Positions 8,182 to 16,471 of a DNA stretch of 64,000 bases are shown here, piece by piece. Both the position numbers and the translations under genes were made by a program. Each line of letters starts with the position of its first letter. Position 1 is the stretch's first letter. The notes below the pieces were generated by a model, which saw nothing but the letters and a program-made list of their open reading frames with translations, did not search any database and was not told the origin of the DNA. This DNA comes from Rubrobacter_A sp965214435 (GTDB taxonomy: Bacteria > Actinomycetota > Rubrobacteria > Rubrobacterales > Rubrobacteraceae), in NCBI GenBank assembly GCA_965214435.1, contig OZ243960.1, positions 806,001-870,000 of the forward strand, in the 5' to 3' direction.

Positions 8182-9015
8182 GTGTCGCGCGCGGACGCTA
8201 GAGGAGGCGTAGAGACCGGAAAGGAGCGTCTGGTTTTCGGCGGCATGGCCCGCTGGGGTGGCATAGACTTTTTTGGTCCGGGTTATGCTAGCGTCGCCCA
8301 GCGGCGGGACGAGAAAATTCTTATCCGCATCGACCGCAACGGCTCCGGACCTCCCGGTAACCCGAGGCTGCGGCGTGTCTCCCGGTGGCCGGTGGTCCGG
8401 TCGTTTTTCTTCTGGTTCCGGCTCCTGTCGCAGGTGGTGGGCTCGGTGAAAACCCTGCTCTTTTTCGCCGCTTCCGTGGCGGTGCTGTGGCTTCTGGTGA
8501 GCCTTTTAGAGTTCGGGAGCGCGGGTGGAACGTTCGGCGGGCTGCTCGGGTTCTTCGCGGCTTTCCCGATCCTGCCGCTCCTGGCGCTGCTGCTACTGAC
8601 GATGCGTTTTACCGCCATCGGCCGCTACCACGGGGCCGAGCATAAAGCTGTAGCTTCCTACGAGAAGTTCGGGGAGGTGACGTTCGAGGGTGCGCGGCGG
8701 TGCCGCCGGTTGCACTCCCGGTGCGGCACGAACATCCTGCTCTACATAATCCTCGCGGCGCTCCTGGACCCGTTTATAAGCTGGACCCCTTACACGGTGT
8801 TGCAGTTCGTCCTGATCTCCGAGGCCTGGTACACCTTTGGGGGGAGCCGGCCATCTATAACTGTGGGTAACTTTCTGCAGAAGCACTTCACCACCGCCGA
8901 GCCGCGGGCAGGCGAGCTGGAGGTGGCGGTCGAGTCCCTAAAAAGGTTGGTGCGGGCGGAGGAGGACGGCGCCGCGAACGTCGGCGAAGTCCTCCGGCTG
9001 CCCGCGAGGTACTAG
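8182..9015 (+). CDS. DUF1385 family membrane protein
   Basis: A 277-residue DUF1385 (YqhQ-like) protein. Family marks are the N-terminal FGGMARWGGIDFFGPGYASVA segment in place of the usual GGQAVIEGVMMRG form, two hydrophobic blocks (around residues 85-145), and the conserved metal-binding-like stretch GAEHKAVASYE followed by RLHSRCGTNILL. The His, Glu and Cys residues are retained, which suggests an intramembrane metal or catalytic site, but the biochemical function of the family is unknown. In Firmicutes and Actinobacteria it often lies near prfA/rpmE; here it follows accBC after 96 bases. The GTG start has AGGGAGAGG upstream. Confidence 0.85.
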   Translation: MSRADARGGVETGKERLVFGGMARWGGIDFFGPGYASVAQRRDEKILIRIDRNGSGPPGNPRLRRVSRWPVVRSFFFWFRLLSQVVGSVKTLLFFAASVAVLWLLVSLLEFGSAGGTFGGLLGFFAAFPILPLLALLLLTMRFTAIGRYHGAEHKAVASYEKFGEVTFEGARRCRRLHSRCGTNILLYIILAALLDPFISWTPYTVLQFVLISEAWYTFGGSRPSITVGNFLQKHFTTAEPRAGELEVAVESLKRLVRAEEDGAANVGEVLRLPARY

Positions 9016-9023
9016 ATTACGTC

Positions 9024-9770
9024 CTAGTTGCCCTGCTCGATCGGCGTTATCAGGATCTCGTTGACGTTTACCCGGGCCGGCTGGGTCGCGGCGTAGGTTA
9101 TGGCGTTTGCGATGTCCTCGGCCTCCAGCGGCTGGAAGTCCATCTGCTGGATCATCTCCTGGACCTCTTCGTCGCTGATGTGCTGCGGCAGCTCGGTTGC
9201 CACGGCTCCCGGCTCGACGATCGTCACCCGGATGTTATCGCTGACCAATTCTTCCCTGAGAGCCTGTGAGATGGCGTTGACGGCGTACTTGGTGCCGGAG
9301 TAGACGCCGGTCATCGGCCCGCTCTGCCGCCCGGCGACCGACGAGATGTTAACGATGTGGCCCGAGCCCTGCTCCTTCATTATCTCCACGGCGGCGTCGG
9401 TCGTGTAGAGCAGTCCGAGCACGTTCACGTCGAACATCTGACGCCACTCTTTAGAGAGGCTCTTCTCTATCTTGGAGAGCAGCATGACGCCCGCGTTGTT
9501 GACCAGGATGTCTACCTGGCCGAACTCCCGGTGGGCTTTCTGGACCAGCTCGTGCGCCTGCTCCTCGTCGGCGACGTCGCACTCGACGGTGAGCACCCGG
9601 CCGTTGCCGCCGTTGCTCTCGATATTATTCTTCAACTCTTCCAACCGCTCGGAGCGGCGGGCCGCAACCGCCACGTGTGCGCCTTCGGCCGCCAGAGCTT
9701 CGGCCGTGGCCGCCCCGATACCGCTGGACGCCCCGGTTACCACCGCTACTTTGCCGTCTAACTTAGCCAT
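9024..9770 (-). CDS. Short-chain dehydrogenase/reductase
   Basis: A 248-residue classical SDR, probably NADP-dependent (basic residues ARRSER after the second strand). It has the cofactor motif TGASSGIG at residues 13-20, NNAGVM, the catalytic Ser region ISSVAG, and YSGTKYA carrying Tyr and Lys. It most resembles the YdfG-type clade that oxidises small hydroxy acids or reduces carbonyls, but the substrate is open. The ATG start has AGGAAGGTG upstream. It is a single gene converging on DUF1385 (stops nine bases apart). Confidence 0.9.
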   Translation of the reverse strand: MAKLDGKVAVVTGASSGIGAATAEALAAEGAHVAVAARRSERLEELKNNIESNGGNGRVLTVECDVADEEQAHELVQKAHREFGQVDILVNNAGVMLLSKIEKSLSKEWRQMFDVNVLGLLYTTDAAVEIMKEQGSGHIVNISSVAGRQSGPMTGVYSGTKYAVNAISQALREELVSDNIRVTIVEPGAVATELPQHISDEEVQEMIQQMDFQPLEAEDIANAITYAATQPARVNVNEILITPIEQGN

Positions 9771-9840
9771 TTAACTAGCACCTTCCTGATCGTTGACCAG
9801 GAGAAATGTTACCCGAATAAGAAAAAACCAATCATGATAG

Positions 9841-10761
9841 CTATACCTCAGCGGCGGTGTCGGCGGTCGTCGCGATTCGGAGGTAGGCGAGCGTCCAGTA
9901 GCCGGAGTTAAAAGTCCCGACTATGGCGGCGGCCACGACGAGTGGCCCGAACAGCAAGAGGCCGGCCACCACGGTGACTATCGCCGTAAGTACCGGTGAT
10001 CCCACATCCGAGACCGCAGTGAGAAGGACCGAGAAGAGGAGGCTCAGGACCAAGCCGATCAACGCCAGCACTATCGAGATGGCGATGCCGAGCCCTACCG
10101 CTATCAGCCAGACCAGGAGGCTCCGGCCGAGGTACTCGCGGAACATGCCGTAGCCGTCCGAGATGGAGTTTACGACCCTCTCCCCGCCGAGGACCAGCCT
10201 TCGCAGGGCGAACTGCCCGACAATGTATAGCGGCACGAAGAGTACCAACGCGAGTACGAGCGCCAACAGCCCGACAAAGATTATGACCAGTATCCGGAGC
10301 CCGGCCGACTCGGTAACGGCGAAGGTCGCCACTATCAGGAGGACCGAGAGAAAAGCGAGGATCGCCAGGATCACCAACCCGATGAGGAGCAGCAAGAGAT
10401 CCAGCCCCAGAACCCGCCAGAAGTTCCCGAGCCCCGCCCGGAAGGTCGAGCCGAAACGGCGCGGCTCCCCGCGGTCGAGGGCGGCGATACCGTCTACGAT
10501 ACCGCCCTGAGAAAGCACCGTAAAAAAGATAGCGGCTACCACGAGCAATAACCCGATCACCACGCCGACGACTATGACCAACACGGGGTTGCCGCTCACC
10601 CACTGCGGCACATCGCCCGGACCGAACAGCGTGGCCCCGCGGTTGCCGAGGTCCGTTTGGACGTTGATAGAGGCCCCGCCGACGAAAAAGCCGAAAAACC
10701 AGAGAAACGGGTTGCGGATCGCGAGCCGGATGGCGTCCCGGATGAGGGCTCCGTAGCTCAC
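9841..10761 (-). CDS. Polytopic membrane protein, glycerophosphodiesterase-membrane-domain-like
   Basis: A 306-residue integral membrane protein with about seven transmembrane helices and a short N-terminal amphipathic segment (LIRDAIRLAIRNPFLWFFGF). The architecture resembles DUF7544 or the membrane domain found in front of some glycerophosphodiesterases, where it modulates membrane lipids. No catalytic domain is attached. It follows the ATP-grasp gene by 12 bases, so the two are probably co-transcribed. The GTG start overlaps no other gene. Function unknown. Confidence 0.75.
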   Translation of the reverse strand: MSYGALIRDAIRLAIRNPFLWFFGFFVGGASINVQTDLGNRGATLFGPGDVPQWVSGNPVLVIVVGVVIGLLLVVAAIFFTVLSQGGIVDGIAALDRGEPRRFGSTFRAGLGNFWRVLGLDLLLLLIGLVILAILAFLSVLLIVATFAVTESAGLRILVIIFVGLLALVLALVLFVPLYIVGQFALRRLVLGGERVVNSISDGYGMFREYLGRSLLVWLIAVGLGIAISIVLALIGLVLSLLFSVLLTAVSDVGSPVLTAIVTVVAGLLLFGPLVVAAAIVGTFNSGYWTLAYLRIATTADTAAEV

Positions 10762-10773
10762 GGCTTCACCACC

Positions 10774-12213
10774 TCACCGCGAGAGCACCCAGGAGTCTTT
10801 CATCTTGCCGCCGCTGGAGATGTTCACGATGTGCTTTCCGGGAGCGGCCACCCGGCTCAGGGAACCGGGGATAACTTCGACTATTTCCGGGTCTTCCGGG
10901 TCCGGGGCGAGGGCGAGCAGGCGGTAGTCGGCGTAGGACTCGCGCAGGGTAAAGCGCTCGTCTCCGGGAGAGCCTTCGACCTCGCAGAGCACGTGGGTCG
11001 AAAAGTCGATCATCTCCTGTGCAATGTACTCAACCGGGTTCTCCTCAACCGTCTTGCGGAACTTCTCGATGCTCTCCTCGGACTCCTCCGGCCCGATCAG
11101 GACCTCCTTGCCGCCGTAGCCGCCCCGACTCTTTACGACCAGCTCCCCGAAATGCTCCATCACGTACTCGCGGTCCTCCGGGATCGCCAGCGACCAGGTC
11201 TTCGCATTCTCTATGAGAGGCTCTTCCCCGAGGTAGGTGCGGACCATCTCCGGTATAAACGGGTAGACGCCTTTGTCGTCGATGATCTCCGAGTTCGGCG
11301 CGAAGAGCACGTGCACTTTCCCCGAGACGTGGGCCTCCAGAAGCCCTGGAAGCTCCGCGTAGAGCGTGTCCTCGTCTACCCGCTCGTAGACCACGTCTAT
11401 CCGCCGCCCGGACTCCCGGTGCACGAGGTACCCGCCGTCGTCTATGAGGAGGTCTTTAGTCTCGGCCAGGATGGCGTCCATCTCCTCGGCGTAGATGTGG
11501 TGGTCGAGGTAGAACTGATCGTCCGGGCCGCTGGAGATTACGGCGAGCGTAGCGTCCTCCGGCGGGACGGTGGGAGAGGCCGCCCGCAGGGCGTCGCCGA
11601 GCTTCTGTAGCCAGCCGTCCAAGGGGTAGACCGGAAGGTCTTTGTAGGAGTCCGGGAAGAAAATTTCCTGGCTCATCCTGCGGCGGCGGGTCATGGCGGC
11701 GAGGCCGACGGGCATCTTGGCGTTCTCTTCGATGACGATGTACTCCCAGCCGCCGGTCTGACCTTCCTTGCGGCTCTCGACGGCGACGATGTCGAAGGAG
11801 ATCTGGCGCACCGGCACCGGCCCGAAGCGGTTTTTCGTCTCCACGTTATAGAGGATGCTCGACTCTATTACTTCCCTCGGGACTACTTTCTCCGTGCCGG
11901 CTTCGAGGTTTCGCAGAAAGGCGTTTATGGCCCGCAAACGCTGGGAGAGGCCGCGTTCGAGGCGCCGCCACTCGTCGTTGGGGATGAGGCGCGGGACCCA
12001 ATCGGTCGGGTGGGTTTTGTCTCCCCGCTCCCGGGATATCCCGAAGCGGTACTGCTCCTCTAGCAAAAGCCCGTGCGCCCGGCGCAGGTTCTCGACCCAC
12101 CGCTCGGGGCCGGTCCTGCCCAACTCCTCTAAAAGCGGTCTGTATACCGGCCGCGGGGTGCCGTCCGGAAGAAAAACCTCGTTGGTTCCCGGTAATGTAG
12201 GCTCGAACTCCAC
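10774..12213 (-). CDS. Circularly permuted ATP-grasp type 2 protein
   Basis: A 479-residue member of the circularly permuted ATP-grasp family (formerly DUF404/DUF407). The N-terminus reads NEVFLPDGTPRPVYRPLLEE. The ATP-grasp parts include YIVIEENAKMPVGLAA, PDDQFYLDHH, and the glycine-rich nucleotide loop KSRGGYGGKEVLIGPEE, followed by YIAQEMIDFSTHVLC. It should form a carboxylate-amine bond with ATP, possibly a short peptide or amidated product. Usual neighbours of this family (alpha-E domain, transglutaminase-like) are absent; a membrane protein follows. A full-length paralogue lies at 38867-40267. The GTG start has no ribosome site and follows a -10 by nine bases, so the mRNA may be leaderless. 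Confidence 0.87.
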   Translation of the reverse strand: MEFEPTLPGTNEVFLPDGTPRPVYRPLLEELGRTGPERWVENLRRAHGLLLEEQYRFGISRERGDKTHPTDWVPRLIPNDEWRRLERGLSQRLRAINAFLRNLEAGTEKVVPREVIESSILYNVETKNRFGPVPVRQISFDIVAVESRKEGQTGGWEYIVIEENAKMPVGLAAMTRRRRMSQEIFFPDSYKDLPVYPLDGWLQKLGDALRAASPTVPPEDATLAVISSGPDDQFYLDHHIYAEEMDAILAETKDLLIDDGGYLVHRESGRRIDVVYERVDEDTLYAELPGLLEAHVSGKVHVLFAPNSEIIDDKGVYPFIPEMVRTYLGEEPLIENAKTWSLAIPEDREYVMEHFGELVVKSRGGYGGKEVLIGPEESEESIEKFRKTVEENPVEYIAQEMIDFSTHVLCEVEGSPGDERFTLRESYADYRLLALAPDPEDPEIVEVIPGSLSRVAAPGKHIVNISSGGKMKDSWVLSR

Positions 12214-12222
12214 AGGCCGGGC

Positions 12223-12228
12223 ATTATA
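12223..12228 (-). promoter_or_regulatory. Perfect TATAAT -10 box before the first ATP-grasp gene
   Basis: On the minus strand a perfect TATAAT ends nine bases before the GTG start of the ATP-grasp gene. Transcription would begin at or within about three bases of the start codon, and there is no Shine-Dalgarno sequence in between, so leaderless translation is the simplest reading. A clear -35 is not seen. Confidence 0.5.
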
Positions 12229-12290
12229 CTAGGCTCTCATGGGTAAATGTTCGGTAGAGGCAGGTTTCGTACGATTGGAGGCGAGCTGCG

Positions 12291-12647
12291 TTGAGCGATG
12301 AAGGAGAAAGCCACAACAGGGAATCGGAGACTCTGGAAGAGGAGAGCAAGCGCGCGAGCGGGATAATACCTTTTCTGGGAAGCGCGCTCTGCGGGCTCGG
12401 GATACTGCTGTGTATCGCGGTTTTCATATTCGGTGGCGTGTACACCGCAAACGTATCCGCGGGTGCACTCGGCATCACGTTCGGCATTATCGGCTACTTT
12501 CTAGGGGCGAACCGGCTCGGGACGGTGACGATCATCATCTCCATAATCACGATCTTCTACGGCCTCGCCGCCTCGCAGGATCTGATCCCCGGTTTCCGGA
12601 ACTCGGACCGCGGCCTCCCGTCCTTTGAGCCCCGGTCGGATAGCTAA
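12291..12647 (+). CDS. Small three-helix membrane protein
   Basis: A 118-residue protein with an acidic, charged N-terminal tail (about residues 1-24) and three hydrophobic helices rich in Gly and Ile (IIPFLGSALCGLGILL, then two more). A short polar tail follows. The TTG start at 12291 is the only in-frame start before the first helix. It resembles DUF4190-like or YrzE-like small membrane proteins. The next, related gene starts three bases after its stop. Both could be recent duplicates or an envelope-stress pair; function unknown. Confidence 0.65.
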   Translation: MSDEGESHNRESETLEEESKRASGIIPFLGSALCGLGILLCIAVFIFGGVYTANVSAGALGITFGIIGYFLGANRLGTVTIIISIITIFYGLAASQDLIPGFRNSDRGLPSFEPRSDS

Positions 12648-12650
12648 CCT

Positions 12651-12916
12651 GTGACCGAACAAGGACCGACCCAGACGCCCCAGGGAGCCGGCCGCGGCTG
12701 GGCCATCGCCGGAATAATCTGCGGAGTCCTCGCTTTTCTCATAGCGCCGATCCTGATCGGGCCTCTCGGCGTAGTGTTCGGCGTCGTCGGCTACCGGAAG
12801 GGCTCCCGGAGAGCGCGGGCATCGCGGCTATTATCGTAAGCGTGATCGGGCTTGTGGTAGGAGTCGCCGTCGCCCTGATCGCGGCGTCCAGCGCCGGTAA
12901 TCTGAACTTATCGTAG
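12651..12916 (+). pseudogene. DUF4190-like two-helix membrane protein, frameshifted
   Basis: The frame from GTG 12651 reads a Gln/Pro-rich tail and a first helix (WAIAGIICGVLAFLIAPILI), then GVVGYRKG, and ends at 12839 in an unnatural Arg/Ser-rich stretch. The second half of the DUF4190 pattern continues in another frame from about 12809: ESAGIAAIIVSVIGLVVGVA, then a short Ala/Ser-rich end, stopping at 12914-12916. One extra C in the CCC run at 12805-12807 would restore a single protein of about 88 residues. Either the gene is broken, the sequence has an indel error, or the site is a programmed frameshift. It follows the three-helix gene by three bases. Confidence 0.7.
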
Positions 12917-12951
12917 AGAGCCTGCCTCCGGCTCGCTATACTGGGGCCAGC

Positions 12952-13758
12952 ATGGAAAGAGTTCAACTCACACCGCCAGGAAAGACAAACGTCCGGGGCT
13001 CCCGGGCGCGGCTCTACATCCGCTGGATGCCGCACCTCGGGGCCGGAGCGGTCGCCCTCTACGAGCTACTGCGTACCCTGCCCGATGTCGGCCTCGACGC
13101 CGTTGACCTCGGGGAGCTGGCCGAACTGCTGCGCGCCACCCCGGAGAGCGTCGAGGAGTCGCTCGGCATTCTCGCCGGAGCCGGCTTCCTGATAGAGCGC
13201 GACGGGTGGGTCGAGGTCACGGAACATCCGCCGGTCCCACAAAAATTCGGAGCTTCGACCCGCGAAGTTTCTGCCGGAGAGTATTCCGCAGAAGAAACGC
13301 TCTCTGAAGAAGCTCGCCCTGGCGGCCGTCCCGACCGGGAATCCGCGCGGGGTAACATAGAGGTCGTGCGGGCGGAGCCGGAGGGGGTTACGCCGGACGA
13401 CTACTTCCGGTTTATGGGTAATCTTCCGGCGCCGCACATCCTGGAGTTCTTGAACAGCTACTGCGGCCGGGACGGGGTCTCCCCGGACGTGGTCCGCGAG
13501 GCGTTAAAGATCGCCAGCGAGCGGGACGCCCGTAGAGTCGGCTACGTCCGGAGCATCCTGGAGCGGTGGGTCGAGCGGGGCGTAAAGACTGTCGAGGACG
13601 TCGAGCGCTTCGAGCAGGACCGGAGGCTGCGGCTGGTCGAGGAGAGCGGGGCCGTCAAAGGTGGAGCCTTGAGGGTACGAGAGGGGGTGACAGGTGGAGA
13701 GGATCGGGGATCTGCTGCCCGACGCCGGGAAGGCTATGAGTGGTTCTTCGGCGAGTAG
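12952..13758 (+). CDS. DnaD-like primosome protein
   Basis: A 268-residue protein with the two-part layout of DnaD/DnaB primosome proteins. The N-terminal winged-helix-like segment (about 20-90) includes LGAGAVALYELLRTLPDVGL. A variable Glu/Arg-rich linker is followed by a DnaD-type domain (about 150-215) with ILEFLNSYCGRDGVSPDVV and the diagnostic YVRSILERWVERGVKTVED. In Firmicutes, DnaD recruits the helicase-loader complex to origins and stalled forks. Here the stop overlaps the start of a DnaI/DnaC-like ATPase by 65 bases, which is strong support for a working pair. The ATG start at 12952 follows the frameshifted membrane gene. Confidence 0.85.
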   Translation: MERVQLTPPGKTNVRGSRARLYIRWMPHLGAGAVALYELLRTLPDVGLDAVDLGELAELLRATPESVEESLGILAGAGFLIERDGWVEVTEHPPVPQKFGASTREVSAGEYSAEETLSEEARPGGRPDRESARGNIEVVRAEPEGVTPDDYFRFMGNLPAPHILEFLNSYCGRDGVSPDVVREALKIASERDARRVGYVRSILERWVERGVKTVEDVERFEQDRRLRLVEESGAVKGGALRVREGVTGGEDRGSAARRREGYEWFFGE

Positions 13759-14563
13759 AGACCGGGCTAACTCTGAGGTCTTGAGGCTCGACGATGAGGT
13801 CTGCGGCCACTGCGGACGGTCTCTGGAAGCCGAGTGGGTCGAGTTCCCGCCGGCGCTCCAGAGAAAGTTCGGCAAGAGCGGCCAGTGGGACTACCATCCC
13901 TGCACGCCGGAGTGCGAAAAGAAGAACGAGCAGCGCGAGTGGGAGCTTATGCGCCGGGAAGCTCGGGTTACGAACCTGCGCGAGAAGAGCGGCCTCTCTC
14001 GCCGCCTGAAAAGCTACACGTTCGCGAACTTCAAGCCGTTTGTCAGCCCGAGCGCCACGAAAGCCGCCGAGAGGGTCGAGGACTACCTCGGACGCTGGGA
14101 GGAGCACCGGGAAACGGGGCGCGGGCTCTACCTCTGCGGTGACGTCGGGACTGGAAAGACGCACCTCGCGGTGGCGGTGATGAACGAGCTGATCCGGCGC
14201 AAACGGGTCCCGGCACTGTTCGTGACCGTCCCGGATCTTCTGGACAAACTCCGCCGGGCGTACAACAAGGACTCGGGGAGCGACCTCAACGAGTGGCTCG
14301 ACGCCGTGAAAAACGCGGACCTCTTGTTGCTCGACGACCTCGGGAGCGAGCGCCCTACCGACTGGGCCAAGGAGTTGTTGTTCATGGTCGTCAACCGCCG
14401 GTATCTGGAGGCGCTGCCGACCATATTCACCTCCAACATCGGTCCGAAAGACCTCGCCGCGCATCTCGGTGAGCGCACGGCGAGCCGTATAATCGCCATG
14501 AGCGAGGGGTTAAATCTGACTGGCGACGACTACCGGGAGACCCTGGCCCGGAGCGGGCGTTAG
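13694..14563 (+). CDS. DnaI/DnaC-like replicative helicase loader ATPase with zinc-ribbon-like N-terminus
   Basis: A 289-residue AAA+ ATPase of the DnaC/DnaI/IstB group. The N-terminal 80 residues contain two cysteine pairs, CGHC (37, 40) and CTPEC (70, 74), arranged like the zinc-binding domain of DnaI that contacts the DnaB-family helicase. Walker A is GDVGTGKTH (149-157), Walker B is LLLLDDLGSE (210-219), and sensor I is TIFTSN. It should load the replicative helicase at origins or restarting forks. The GTG start at 13694 lies inside the end of the DnaD-like gene, behind a GAGGGGG site, which implies translational coupling. No transposase is near, so an IstB role is unlikely. Confidence 0.88.
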   Translation: MERIGDLLPDAGKAMSGSSASRDRANSEVLRLDDEVCGHCGRSLEAEWVEFPPALQRKFGKSGQWDYHPCTPECEKKNEQREWELMRREARVTNLREKSGLSRRLKSYTFANFKPFVSPSATKAAERVEDYLGRWEEHRETGRGLYLCGDVGTGKTHLAVAVMNELIRRKRVPALFVTVPDLLDKLRRAYNKDSGSDLNEWLDAVKNADLLLLDDLGSERPTDWAKELLFMVVNRRYLEALPTIFTSNIGPKDLAAHLGERTASRIIAMSEGLNLTGDDYRETLARSGR

Positions 14564-14585
14564 AGTATGGAGTTAGAGGAGTAGC

Positions 14586-15347
14586 GTGAGAGACGAATTT
14601 CTTATTACCCGTCAGGGCAAGCAGTACGTTCTGTTCGCCGGTCTTCTCGACGAGGCCCACGCGAGAGGACTTCGCAGCATAGACACCGACCTGATACAGG
14701 TCCCCGACGACTCTAACGGCCAGGTCGCCGTGGTAAAAGCCACGGTCCACGTGGAAGACCCAGCGAACCCTGACGGCGGCCTGCGCACCTTCTCCGGCAT
14801 CGGCGATGCCTCCCCGGAGAACGTCTCGCGCAACATAGTCCCGCACCTCATCCGGATGGCCGAGACCCGCGCTAAAGCCCGCGCCCTCCGCGACGCCGTA
14901 AACGTCGGCGCGACCGCCCTCGAAGAGCTCTCCGACGGCGACGACAGCGGAGCCCAGCAAAGAAGCAGCCCGTCCAGTGGCTCTTCCGGCGGTAGCCCGG
15001 CTGCGAGTTCCGCTCAAAGACCTCCCCGCGGCCTGCAGGACGCCTCCCGGAGCCGCCCCAGGACTTCTTCAGGCTCCCGGACCCCGGAAACCGGCCCCCG
15101 CCCCGTCGAGGGCAACGGCCAGGCTCAGTCCCAGGCGTCAGGCAGCCCGGAAAGCCCCGGTTCTTCGGGTAAGAGCGGAAAGGCCCGCAAGAGCCAGGTG
15201 GATCTCCTGCGGACCCTCGCCGAAGAGCTGCGCGGCGAGAAAGGCGTCGAGCGGCTGGAGGGCCGCATCGGAAAGACCCTCTCGGAGCTTACCCGCGCCG
15301 AAGCCGACGAGTGGATAGACCGCCTTACCCCCGAAGGCCGCGAGTAG
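14586..15347 (+). CDS. Conserved hypothetical, possible ssDNA-annealing/recombination protein
   Basis: A 253-residue protein with three parts. Residues 1-125 are conserved-looking, with LITRQGKQYVLFAGLLDEAH, RTFSGIGDASPENV and IRMAETRAKARALRDAVN. The middle (about 130-200) is a low-complexity Ser/Pro/Gly linker. The last 50 residues are a small helical module ending LSELTRAEADEWIDRL. The ETRAKARALRDAV motif is like that of phage and bacterial Rad52/DdrA/ERF-type annealing proteins, and the terminal module resembles tails found on phage recombination proteins. Placement after the DnaD/DnaI-like genes (22-base gap) and before ssb supports an ssDNA role. This is inference; no family is assigned. 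Confidence 0.65.
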   Translation: MRDEFLITRQGKQYVLFAGLLDEAHARGLRSIDTDLIQVPDDSNGQVAVVKATVHVEDPANPDGGLRTFSGIGDASPENVSRNIVPHLIRMAETRAKARALRDAVNVGATALEELSDGDDSGAQQRSSPSSGSSGGSPAASSAQRPPRGLQDASRSRPRTSSGSRTPETGPRPVEGNGQAQSQASGSPESPGSSGKSGKARKSQVDLLRTLAEELRGEKGVERLEGRIGKTLSELTRAEADEWIDRLTPEGRE

Positions 15348-15466
15348 CCCACACGCAACCCTCCGGGTCCCCGGAGGAAACGACAAGCGAGCGGTAATAG
15401 CAGCATCCTCAGCCCAAGAACACTTGTGCGCAAAATTTCTTTAAGCGTAGATGTTAATATCGGAAG

Positions 15467-15496
15467 AGCTACCGCTGCACAGGATTTGCGGTAGCT
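15467..15496 (+). other. 9-bp stem-loop upstream of the metallo-beta-lactamase gene
   Basis: AGCTACCGC at 15467-15475 pairs perfectly with GCGGTAGCT at 15488-15496 across a 12-base loop, in the leader of the gene starting at 15542. No T-tract follows, so it is more likely an mRNA leader structure or a protein site than a terminator. A separate hairpin, CCTCCGG/CCGGAGG at 15360-15377, follows the preceding gene and may end its transcript. Confidence 0.4.
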
Positions 15497-15541
15497 TCGC
15501 GTTAGACGAGTCGAGCGATGATGGGGGCGGTCTGAGAGAAG

Positions 15542-16444
15542 ATGACTGGTAAAATGGGTGGCTGCGGTACAGCCCGGAGTCCACACCGGCTACCAGCCCT
15601 CCTCCTCATCCTTCCGGCGGTCCTCGTACTCCTGCTTTCTAGCTCCGGCTGCGAGAGCCTCGGGGTCACCTCGGCGGCACCCCCGGCCGACGCGCTGGTG
15701 GTCAGCTTTATCGACGTCGGGCAGGGGGACGCGACCCTGGTGCAGTCCGGCGGCGAGAACTACCTCGTTGACGCCGGCAAGCCGGAGGCCGGCCCCGAAG
15801 TGGTAGATTTCCTGCGCAGCCGCGGCGTCAAAGAGCTCACCGGCCTCGTAGCCACCCACCCCGACGCCGACCACGTGGGCGGCCTCCCGGACGTACTGGA
15901 CGCTTTCCCCGTCTCGACGGTCTACGTCTCCGGCGACACGAAAGGTACCTCCTCTTTCAACGCCTTTCTCCGGGCCGTGCGCGAGGAGGGCGCGGACGTG
16001 GTGCAGGCTCGCGCCGGGATGACTTTCGACTGGGGCGGTACGGACGTAACGGTACTCGCCCCGCCGCCCGGAGAGCTGTACGAGGACGCCAACGAGAACT
16101 CCGTTTCAACGCTCCTCACCCAGGGTTCTGCCCGGGTGCTCCTCGCCGGTGACGCCGAGAACAAGGCCGAGGAGTACATGAGCACCCACCAGGATACCGG
16201 ACCTCTGACCGTCCTGAAGGTCAACCACCACGGCTCCAATACGTCTACCACTCCGCTATTCCTGAGCCGCTTCCGGCCCGAGGTCGCGGTCATTCCCGTC
16301 GGGGAGAATTCCTACGGGCATCCCACGCCGCAGACGCTCCGGCGGTTGAAAACCGTTGGCGCCCGGGTCTTCCGCACCGATGAGGACGGGGACGTGGTCG
16401 TCACCATAGAAAACGGCGAGGTCGAGGTCGCCGTTACCGGTTGA
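15542..16444 (+). CDS. Exported ComEC/Rec2-like metallo-beta-lactamase-fold hydrolase
   Basis: A 300-residue protein with an N-terminal signal or lipoprotein-like hydrophobic segment ending in SSSGC, then a metallo-beta-lactamase domain of the ComEC/Rec2 C-terminal type. Metal motifs are visible: FIDVGQGDATLVQ, LVDAGKPE, THPDADHVGG, the later LLAGDAE and KVNHHGSNTST, and a C-terminal HPTPQTLRRL. In ComEC this domain is thought to degrade one DNA strand during uptake; stand-alone exported forms are common, with unknown substrates. There is no ComEC channel domain here. The position between a putative annealing protein and ssb suggests a nucleic-acid role but does not prove it. ATG 15542 is chosen; ATG 15554 is an alternative. 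Confidence 0.87.
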   Translation: MTGKMGGCGTARSPHRLPALLLILPAVLVLLLSSSGCESLGVTSAAPPADALVVSFIDVGQGDATLVQSGGENYLVDAGKPEAGPEVVDFLRSRGVKELTGLVATHPDADHVGGLPDVLDAFPVSTVYVSGDTKGTSSFNAFLRAVREEGADVVQARAGMTFDWGGTDVTVLAPPPGELYEDANENSVSTLLTQGSARVLLAGDAENKAEEYMSTHQDTGPLTVLKVNHHGSNTSTTPLFLSRFRPEVAVIPVGENSYGHPTPQTLRRLKTVGARVFRTDEDGDVVVTIENGEVEVAVTG

Positions 16445-16471
16445 CCCGCTTTTAGATCCTCTTTCAGACCC

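Noticed and set aside
13694..14563. IstB-type transposition helper
   Set aside because: No IstA transposase or terminal repeats are near, and the gene overlaps a DnaD-like gene and carries DnaI-like cysteines.
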